This document shows, one piece after another, positions 58,397-64,000 of a stretch of DNA of 64,000 bases. The number at the start of each line of letters is the position of its first letter. Within the stretch, counting starts at the first letter, position 1. This DNA is from Planctomycetota bacterium (lineage in GTDB: Bacteria; Planctomycetota; UBA1135), in assembly GCA_008501825.1 (NCBI GenBank), contig QQUA01000024.1, forward strand, positions 1-64,000, written 5' to 3'. The translations under genes and the position numbers were made by a program. The notes beneath the pieces are model-generated. The model saw nothing but the letters and a program-made list of their open reading frames with translations, had not been told where the DNA came from and did not search any database.

Positions 58397-59848
58397 TCAC
58401 TCACCGCCTTGGCCGGACTTCGAATTCTCCTTTTCCTGCCTTTCCTGGCGCCTTTTCTCGCGGCGTTTCTTTTTCCTTTCCTGTTCCTTGTCCTTGCCGC
58501 CGAGAACACCTTGCAACAAGTCTCCGGCGCCTTCCCCCTCCAACAAGCCGTCGGCCTTTCCGTCCAATAGTTTGCCGGCCTCCTGGTCGATCAATTTACC
58601 GGCCCGATCCCGGACCTCATCCTCGACCACGCCGAGCAGCAACTCGTCCAAGTTTCGAGCTTTCAATTCGAAACTCGGGGAGGTGGGGTTGCCGCCCAAG
58701 ATCAGATCGATTCGCAACGGTTTCTCTTTCGCCGCTTGGCTGAGGCGATCGGCGAAGTCCTGGGCTGAAAGACCGAGCAAATCCGGGGCTTTGCGGGTCG
58801 CTTTCAATTCCACCCCTCGCAAAACCAAACGGATGCTGCCCTTTAATTCGGTTTCGGTGAATTGCAGGCCGCGAGTTAAAAAATCCATGGTGCCGCCGCG
58901 CAAGCGATAAGGAACCGAATTTCGAACGAGCGGAGCCAGCATTTCGCTGGGTAGATCTTCGGCCTTGAACTGAAAGCCGTGGGCTTCGCCGGTCCGACTC
59001 ATTTCCAAGAGGAAAGACAAGCGGCCGCCGGAAGCGAATTCCCCTTCCCCCTGCAGAGTGGCCGGCTCCACCACCCCGGCCGGGGCGGTCCCCAGCCGAT
59101 CGGCCAGCAAACTTAAATGATTGACCGCCGGCAAAATCGGCTGGCCGGTCCGTTCGTCCAAGGTTTCCCAATGGAGGTTTTCCACCCCGGCATGGCCGAT
59201 CCACAAACCGCCTCCGGTTTCGGGAACTTCCTGCAAATAAGCCGGACGTCCGGCCCATCGCTCCCGGCCCTTGGCTTCCTCCTCCTCCGATTCGCCGGCC
59301 GAACCGGGGTCCTCGCCTTCTTCGTCATCGCCGCCGAAGATGCCGACTTGGTCGTAATACTTTTTGTAACGCTGCAAACGCTCCCAGTACTCCTCCACAA
59401 TTTCGATCACGTCCCGATCTTGCGCCGGAGTGCGCTCCTCTTCGACCCCGCCATCGCCTTCGGTGCCTGGAGGCGGCGGTCCGGGATCAAAGCGAAAACG
59501 GCCGTTTTCATCCACCACCAAGCGCAACAAAGTATCTTCCAAAACCGCTTCTTCGATCTGCAGGGAGCCCCCCAACAAGGCCCAAGGGGAAACGGCGGCG
59601 GCCACTCGTCCGGATTCGATCATGGGCTCGGAGCTCGGCCCGATTTGCAATCCCAAAATCTCCGCTCCGCCAGAAGCCAAGGCCACCGAGGCGTCTTGAA
59701 ATTCCACCGGCTGGCCGCCGGCGGCATGAGGGCCGAAGCGGCGCAAGGCCCCGGCGAACAAGCCGTCCACCAAAAACAGATTGACGACTCCGAACAGCAC
59801 CACCACCAGCAACAGCAAGGCGAGGAATCCTTTGCGAAAGATTTTCAT
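58397..59848 (-). CDS. TIGR03545-like membrane-anchored AsmA-type protein
   Basis: A 483-residue protein. An N-terminal membrane helix (LALLLLVVVLFGVVNLFLV) is followed by an AsmA-like beta-rich start (VEFQDASVALASGGAEILGLQIG, then SPWALLGGSLQIEEAVLEDT). An acidic coiled insert (WERLQRYKKYYDQVG, then many Glu/Asp) matches the architecture of the TIGR03545 family. More beta-rich sequence and a basic Lys/Arg/Glu tail (about 445-483) complete it. The ATG at 59848 is chosen because GAGAGGG is nine bases upstream; the ATG at 59857 directly abuts that tract. The gene 22 bp upstream resembles TIGR03546, the known companion, which strengthens both assignments. Function unknown; perhaps envelope lipid transport by analogy with AsmA. 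Confidence 0.72.
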   Translation of the reverse strand: MKIFRKGFLALLLLVVVLFGVVNLFLVDGLFAGALRRFGPHAAGGQPVEFQDASVALASGGAEILGLQIGPSSEPMIESGRVAAAVSPWALLGGSLQIEEAVLEDTLLRLVVDENGRFRFDPGPPPPGTEGDGGVEEERTPAQDRDVIEIVEEYWERLQRYKKYYDQVGIFGGDDEEGEDPGSAGESEEEEAKGRERWAGRPAYLQEVPETGGGLWIGHAGVENLHWETLDERTGQPILPAVNHLSLLADRLGTAPAGVVEPATLQGEGEFASGGRLSFLLEMSRTGEAHGFQFKAEDLPSEMLAPLVRNSVPYRLRGGTMDFLTRGLQFTETELKGSIRLVLRGVELKATRKAPDLLGLSAQDFADRLSQAAKEKPLRIDLILGGNPTSPSFELKARNLDELLLGVVEDEVRDRAGKLIDQEAGKLLDGKADGLLEGEGAGDLLQGVLGGKDKEQERKKKRREKRRQERQEKENSKSGQGGE

Positions 59849-59870
59849 GATTTGCATCCCTCTCGGATCA

Positions 59871-60407
59871 TCAACCTAACCACCAAACCAGAAATCTTCC
59901 GGTCACGGAATTGGACAAACTGCGCACCGCTTTGCGGTCGGCCAAACGCTGCCGCCATTGCGGAATTTTCTTTTGAAAGAAGCGATACGAAGCCAAGGCA
60001 AGCAGCGGGCTCAAAACCATGGCCAGCATCATGGAACCGATGCCGAAATAAGTGTGCCACTGGAAGGCGGGCAAGTGGAGATACAAACTGCGGCCGAGAG
60101 ATTCAGGCAGGCCCTGCTCCAAAAGCCAGTGACCGAGGCCAAAGCTGACCGAATCCAGAAAAAGGCGGCCGAGAAAGTGAAATAAGGCCAGAAACAACAA
60201 ACCGGCCGGCAGGGAAGCTCGCAGCAACAAAAACACGAAGAAGGTCAGCAACCAAAAGCCGTTCAATCCGAACCATCCGGTTCCCGGATCCATTTCTCCA
60301 ATCGGCAACAAGCCAAGAAATACCCCGAAATAAGCTCCGAGGGCAAATTCCATGGCGTTCAATTTGCCGGTCAGAGCGCGTGCAAGCAGCCGGAGGAAAG
60401 CCAGCAT
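59871..60407 (-). CDS. TIGR03546-like polytopic membrane protein
   Basis: A 178-residue protein. LARALTGKLNAMEFALGAYFGVFLGLLP at the N-terminus resembles DUF2062/TIGR03546 proteins (G-x-x-x-G-x-x-L-P). Several helices follow (FWLLTFFVFLLLRASLPAG; LLFLALFHFLGRLFLDSV; IGSMMLAMVLSPLLALASY), with a basic C-terminus (RWRQRLADRK-like). Its start is 12 bp after the upstream gene's stop and its stop is 22 bp before the TIGR03545-like gene, so the three are one operon. The two families are generally encoded together; their joint role is not established. Confidence 0.72.
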   Translation of the reverse strand: MLAFLRLLARALTGKLNAMEFALGAYFGVFLGLLPIGEMDPGTGWFGLNGFWLLTFFVFLLLRASLPAGLLFLALFHFLGRLFLDSVSFGLGHWLLEQGLPESLGRSLYLHLPAFQWHTYFGIGSMMLAMVLSPLLALASYRFFQKKIPQWRQRLADRKAVRSLSNSVTGRFLVWWLG

Positions 60408-60419
60408 GATGTCCCCAGC

Positions 60420-61577
60420 TTAGTCCCCTGGAGGAGCGAATGCATCCAATCCGCTGCCTTCCACCGGGACTTTCCAAAGTCCCCCACCGACAGCGGGAAC
60501 CGGATAGGCAGGCAAACGAAAAGTCCGTCCGGAAGCCAGTCGAACTTCCATGAACAATTGCTCCGGTCCCCCTTTGTCGAGACCGGGCACGGGCAGGAAG
60601 CCGGAGCCCTCGGCACTGAGAATCACCTGACCGCGGATTTCGGTCCGGACTCGATCTCCAGGCTCATAACGATAGCCCGGCGCCAGGGCCGGCAACATCA
60701 CCCGGGGGGTGGGAAAGCGCCATTTCAGCACCGCTCCCCGTACCCCCCGGAACACTCCTTCCAATCGAAAGGCCTGCCGTGCTTCCCGCGGCAAGGGAAG
60801 GTCCAAAGGAAACTCCACCTCTTGGCCCTGAAAAACTTCCACCGGAAGATGCCCCGGAGCTTCCACCCGCAGCACCATGGGGTGTTGATAAACCGGCGCC
60901 GGGGCTTCCAAGATGCCTCCCTGGCTCGGCAGATAATCCAGGTTCTCTTCCAAGATCACTCCGTGCATGCTGGCGGCGACGAAGCGGGAGGGCAACAGGG
61001 CGAAGCGGGCTCGCACCAGCGTCTCGCCGCTTTCGGCGTCCACAGCCCGAAGCCGCAAGGTGGACGGCGGCGCCGGCAACTTCACCAGGTGCTCTTGAAA
61101 ACCAGGACCCAGCTCCACGGTTTCCACATAACCGGCTGAGGCCGCGCCGCCTCCATGGATTTCCAGGCGATAGAGCCCGACCTTGGGCGGATTTAGCTGC
61201 AGTGTCCCTTGAGCGTCGCTGATGCCGCGAAGCTCGTTTCCTTGCCCTTCCGCAATCAGGAGGCGGACCGCCAAGCCGGCCAAAGCCTTACGGCCGCTCA
61301 TGTCCAACAATTGCAGGTGGAGCTCAGGTGCCTGCCCTCGGTCCAAGCGCTTCCCGGGCGAAGGCTCGCCGCTTGAACCCGAATGGCCACTTTCCAACTC
61401 ACCGGCGGCGGCCTTGGAAAGGGCATCTTCCGATTCCGACACCTGACCTTGAGAATCGGTTTGGAACGGCTCCAAGGGGGCCTGCTGCTCGTCATGCCAA
61501 GACTTCAGCCAAAAAAGTCCTACAACGAGCAACAAGAAAAGAAAGGGAAGCCGGACGGGGGTGCGGTTGCGGTTCAC
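60420..61577 (-). CDS. Membrane-anchored beta-sandwich protein, unknown
   Basis: A 385-residue protein. One N-terminal helix (LPFLFLLLVVGLFWL) acts as an uncleaved anchor. An Asp/Ser/Glu-rich linker (about 30-80) leads to repeated carboxypeptidase-regulatory-like modules (LHLQLLDMSGRKALAGLAVRLL, LRLRAVDAESGETLVRARFALL), similar in style to the secreted protein at 25888-28191. No catalytic motif. First gene of a minus-strand run with the TIGR03546/TIGR03545-like genes; only 23 bp separate its start from that of ettA. Confidence 0.7.
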   Translation of the reverse strand: MNRNRTPVRLPFLFLLLVVGLFWLKSWHDEQQAPLEPFQTDSQGQVSESEDALSKAAAGELESGHSGSSGEPSPGKRLDRGQAPELHLQLLDMSGRKALAGLAVRLLIAEGQGNELRGISDAQGTLQLNPPKVGLYRLEIHGGGAASAGYVETVELGPGFQEHLVKLPAPPSTLRLRAVDAESGETLVRARFALLPSRFVAASMHGVILEENLDYLPSQGGILEAPAPVYQHPMVLRVEAPGHLPVEVFQGQEVEFPLDLPLPREARQAFRLEGVFRGVRGAVLKWRFPTPRVMLPALAPGYRYEPGDRVRTEIRGQVILSAEGSGFLPVPGLDKGGPEQLFMEVRLASGRTFRLPAYPVPAVGGGLWKVPVEGSGLDAFAPPGD

Positions 61578-61600
61578 CGCTCGTTAAAATACCCAGTTCC

Positions 61601-63289
61601 ATGTCCCCCGGTCCCGACAAAGAACTCGCGCTACAGGTCATCCAAGTCCGGAAGTTTTACGACCGGACCGAGGTCCTGCGCCCCACCACCCTAGGCTTCT
61701 ATGCAGACGCCAAAATCGGGGTCATTGGTCCGAACGGCAGCGGCAAATCCACCCTGCTCCGAATTCTGGCCGGCGAAGACCAAGATTTTGAAGGCCGCCG
61801 GATCCTGGCCGAAGGCAAGACCGTCGGCTACGTACCTCAGGAACCTCAGCTGGACCCGGATAAGACGGTGAAGGCCTTGTTGGACGAGGCGGTCGCCCAC
61901 GTTCACAAGACCTTGGATCGGTACAACGACATTTGCACCGAGATGGGCGAGGTCGAGGGCGAAGCTCTGGAGAAGCTGAGCGAAGAATTCGAACGCCTGC
62001 AAGCCCAAATCGACGCCCACAACATGTGGGAGGTGGACCGGCAGCTCGAAGTGGCGGCTCAGGCCCTGCACCTGCCGCCGATGGATCGCTTGTTCGGGGT
62101 CCTTTCCGGTGGAGAAAAGCGCCGAGTAGCGATGTGCCGCACCCTGATCGAGCAGCCTGACATCGTGCTGCTGGACGAACCCACCAACCATTTGGACGCC
62201 CAGACCGTGGAATGGCTGGAGCACCACCTGGCCAACTACCCCGGCCTGGTAGTCCTGGTGACCCACGACCGCTATTTCCTGGACAACGTGGTGACCTGGA
62301 TGTTGGAAATGGAACGGGGTGTCGGCACCCCCTACGAGGGCAACTATTCCACCTACCTGGCAGAGAAGGAAAAGCGTCTGGCCTCGGGAGAACGCTCCGA
62401 TCAGCGCCGTCAAAAGCGGATGCACAAGGAGCTGGAGTGGCTGCGGCAAACGCCCAAGGCCCGAATGAAGAAGAACAAGGCCAGACTGAAGCGCTACGAG
62501 CAACTGGTCGAAGAACAGAAGACCCTGCGCCCGGAAACCATCGACCTGGTCATTCCCTCAGGCCCGCACCTCGGCAACCGGGTGTTGGAAGTGGAAGGGG
62601 TCAGCAAATCCTTCGGCGACCAAGTTCTGCTGCAAGATTTTTCCTTCACCGTTCCCCCTGGGGCCATCATTGGAGTGGTCGGGGCCAACGGCACCGGCAA
62701 GTCGACTTTGATGAAAATGATTTCCGGCAAGGAACAAGCCGATCAGGGCACCTTGCAGTTAGGACCGACGGTGGAGCTTTGTTACGTCGATCAAACCCGG
62801 GAAGCGTTGCGGGACCAATTGACGGTTTGGGAGGACATTTCCGACGGTCTGGAATTCCTCCCCTTCGGCGGTGGGGAGATTCAGAGTCGGGCCTACGTCA
62901 GCCGCTTCAACTTCAAGGGTTCCGACCAGGAAAAGAAAGTCGGCGAGTTGTCCGGCGGCCAGCGGAACCGGGTCTTGTTGGCCAAAATGCTCCGAGTCGG
63001 CGGCAACTTCATTCTGCTGGATGAACCCACCAACGATTTGGACTTGGTCACTTTGCGGGTGCTGGAAGAAGCCATCGACCATTTCGCCGGCTCCATGATG
63101 GTGGTCAGCCACGACCGCTATTTCCTGGATCGGGTTTGCACCCACATCATCGCCTTTGAAGGTGAAGGCGAAGTGTATTTCCACTTGGGAACCTACACCG
63201 AATACGCGGAATGGCGGGCGGAAATGCGCTCCAATTCTGGCAAAGCCCCGGAATCGAAGGCCTCCAAGCACCGCAAACTGACTTTGTAA
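61601..63289 (+). CDS. ettA: Energy-dependent translational throttle protein EttA (ABC-F)
   Basis: A 562-residue protein from the ATG at 61601; the open frame upstream is a shadow of the opposite gene. Two ABC domains: Walker A VIGPNGSGKST (G43-T51), signature LSGGEKRRVAMCR and LLDEPTNHLDAQTVEWLEHH; then GVVGANGTGKST, ELSGGQRNRVLLAK and LLDEPTNDLD. The interdomain P-site tRNA-interaction motif (HKELEWLRQTPKARMKKNKARLKRYEQL in the 270-310 region) is the EttA type. EttA gates the ribosome's first elongation step according to the ATP/ADP ratio. It is about the family's usual 555 residues. It ends at a bidirectional terminator. Confidence 0.96.
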   Translation: MSPGPDKELALQVIQVRKFYDRTEVLRPTTLGFYADAKIGVIGPNGSGKSTLLRILAGEDQDFEGRRILAEGKTVGYVPQEPQLDPDKTVKALLDEAVAHVHKTLDRYNDICTEMGEVEGEALEKLSEEFERLQAQIDAHNMWEVDRQLEVAAQALHLPPMDRLFGVLSGGEKRRVAMCRTLIEQPDIVLLDEPTNHLDAQTVEWLEHHLANYPGLVVLVTHDRYFLDNVVTWMLEMERGVGTPYEGNYSTYLAEKEKRLASGERSDQRRQKRMHKELEWLRQTPKARMKKNKARLKRYEQLVEEQKTLRPETIDLVIPSGPHLGNRVLEVEGVSKSFGDQVLLQDFSFTVPPGAIIGVVGANGTGKSTLMKMISGKEQADQGTLQLGPTVELCYVDQTREALRDQLTVWEDISDGLEFLPFGGGEIQSRAYVSRFNFKGSDQEKKVGELSGGQRNRVLLAKMLRVGGNFILLDEPTNDLDLVTLRVLEEAIDHFAGSMMVVSHDRYFLDRVCTHIIAFEGEGEVYFHLGTYTEYAEWRAEMRSNSGKAPESKASKHRKLTL

Positions 63290-63310
63290 GTCGCGGCCGC
63301 GACGACGGTG

Positions 63311-63357
63311 AAGAAAAAGCGCCCGGTGGCCATGCTGCCACCGGGCTTCTTCAATTC
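63311..63357 (+). terminator. Bidirectional intrinsic terminator between ettA and the last gene
   Basis: The stem GCCCGGTGGC (63321-63330) pairs perfectly with GCCACCGGGC (63337-63346) around a six-base loop. On the + strand it is followed by TTCTTCAATTCTTC; on the minus strand by GCTTTTTCTTC. It therefore serves both convergent genes. Confidence 0.88.
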
Positions 63358-63380
63358 TTCCCCTTCCTTTCCATCCGGAT

Positions 63381-64000
63381 TCAAGGCTTGATCACGTAAA
63401 CCTCGTAGGAGTTTTGCACCATGTCCGGCACGGAAATTTGCAAAGTTCCCCCGACTTGATGTGGAGTGCTGTAGAACAGCGGGATCACTTGGTAGGAATT
63501 CGGCAGCGTGGATAGATCGGTGAGGTGGTTGTCGTAGCCCGCCCCTCCACCGCCGACGTCCGCCTTGCGTTCCATGGTCGCAGGAACGAAGGGCATATTT
63601 TGCAGCTTCAATTGATGCTGCACCCGGTAGGTATTGCCGTGGATTTCCCCCTGCGGGTAAATGCCTGAGAATTCATTCAGGTAAAGATTGCTCACCACCA
63701 CCACGATTTGATCGTCGTCAGGATCCTGAGGGTCGCCGGGTTGGTAGCCGGCCATGGCTTTCACGTCGATCCAAGGATCCGGAACGTTGCCGGCTTCCAA
63801 GATGTCCTCCCATTGACCAAACGGCGTGCCTTCCACTACGGAGGGCATCTGGAGCGGCGGCAAGCGATAAGGATGTTCCTGATACAAGGTCTTGCCGTAA
63901 ACCTCCCAAACCAATCCCGGATGCTTTTTTCGAGCTTCAAGAGCAGCACTCGGGTGGCCATCCGCCTCCGAATACCACAACTTGTTTCCGGAAAAAAAGT
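63381..64000 (-). CDS. Unknown protein, C-terminal part (5' end beyond window)
   Basis: About 206 residues are visible and the frame runs off the right edge (FFSGNKLWYSEADG before the first candidate start, which is only a TTG), so the N-terminus is missing. The visible part contains ALEARKKHPGLVWEVYGK, then DDDQIVVVVSNLYLNEFSG, then YRVQHQLKLQNMPFVPATME. It ends VPDMVQNSYEVYVIKP with a plain stop. No recognised family; it may be an exported or extracellular protein. Convergent with ettA across the terminator. Confidence 0.65.
   Translation of the reverse strand, partial: FFSGNKLWYSEADGHPSAALEARKKHPGLVWEVYGKTLYQEHPYRLPPLQMPSVVEGTPFGQWEDILEAGNVPDPWIDVKAMAGYQPGDPQDPDDDQIVVVVSNLYLNEFSGIYPQGEIHGNTYRVQHQLKLQNMPFVPATMERKADVGGGGAGYDNHLTDLSTLPNSYQVIPLFYSTPHQVGGTLQISVPDMVQNSYEVYVIKP

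Noticed and set aside
1..64000. CRISPR arrays, tRNA or rRNA genes, prophage genes
   Set aside because: No regularly spaced direct repeats, no cloverleaf candidates and no phage structural proteins were recognised by eye; a tRNAscan, Infernal or CRISPR search would be decisive.

Overview
The window reads as chromosomal DNA of a Gram-negative bacterium of moderately high GC. My best guess is Planctomycetota, possibly the Saltatorellus/Poly30-type lineages. This is inferred from the many secreted FG-GAP/VCBS propeller proteins with a recurring C-terminal domain, the FHA/sigma-54/Ser-Thr kinase signalling genes, the LpxC-FabZ fusion and the frequent absence of Shine-Dalgarno sequences. No rRNA, tRNA or CRISPR array was recognised.

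Layout. 1-664: 3' end of an IS66-type insertion sequence, followed by a more A/T-rich stretch with one secreted-protein gene (978-1952, -). 2304-10133: a small membrane protein (-), then a + strand run of a giant tandem amidohydrolase, an MFS transporter, an aminotransferase and a small membrane protein. 10090-16051: an AlkD-like HEAT protein (-), a secreted protein, an unusual exported CxxC-repeat protein with 16 knuckles, and a VCBS protein. 16052-17014: trmB (-). 17078-25699 (-): a copper/silver-type efflux operon in the order Cys-rich secreted protein, TolC-like, CusB-like, CusA-like, four-repeat YHS-like secreted protein. A paralogue of the YHS-like protein lies at 28320-29045 (+), beyond a carboxypeptidase-regulatory-like secreted protein.

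29112-36753 (-): an envelope operon transcribed dnaB, bamA, skp, lpxC-fabZ, lpxA, Gfo/Idh oxidoreductase. 37096-42456 (+): three tandem paralogous secreted seven-repeat FG-GAP proteins. 42523-47472 (-): an information-processing operon transcribed glmU, prs, rplY, pth, rpsF, rpsR, rplI, ending at a strong intrinsic terminator. The FG-GAP trio therefore sits exactly where rplI would normally be followed by dnaB.

47528-50207 (+): psd, an AhpD/CMD-like protein and an LplT-like MFS protein, suggesting phospholipid metabolism. 50181-58234 (-): an FHA-GAF-sigma-54 activator, a membrane Ser/Thr kinase, a secreted trypsin-fold protein that has lost its catalytic His and Ser, and a coiled-coil membrane protein. 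58397-61577 (-): a probable TIGR03545/TIGR03546 pair plus a membrane-anchored beta-sandwich protein. 61601-63289 (+): ettA. A partial unknown gene (-) runs off the right edge.

The strongest candidates for undescribed biology are the metal module with two quadruple YHS-like exported proteins, the FG-GAP cassette interrupting the rplI-dnaB linkage, the catalytically dead trypsin-like protein beside a kinase/FHA regulator, and the 16-knuckle exported CxxC protein. All functional assignments come from reading motifs by eye; no database search was run.
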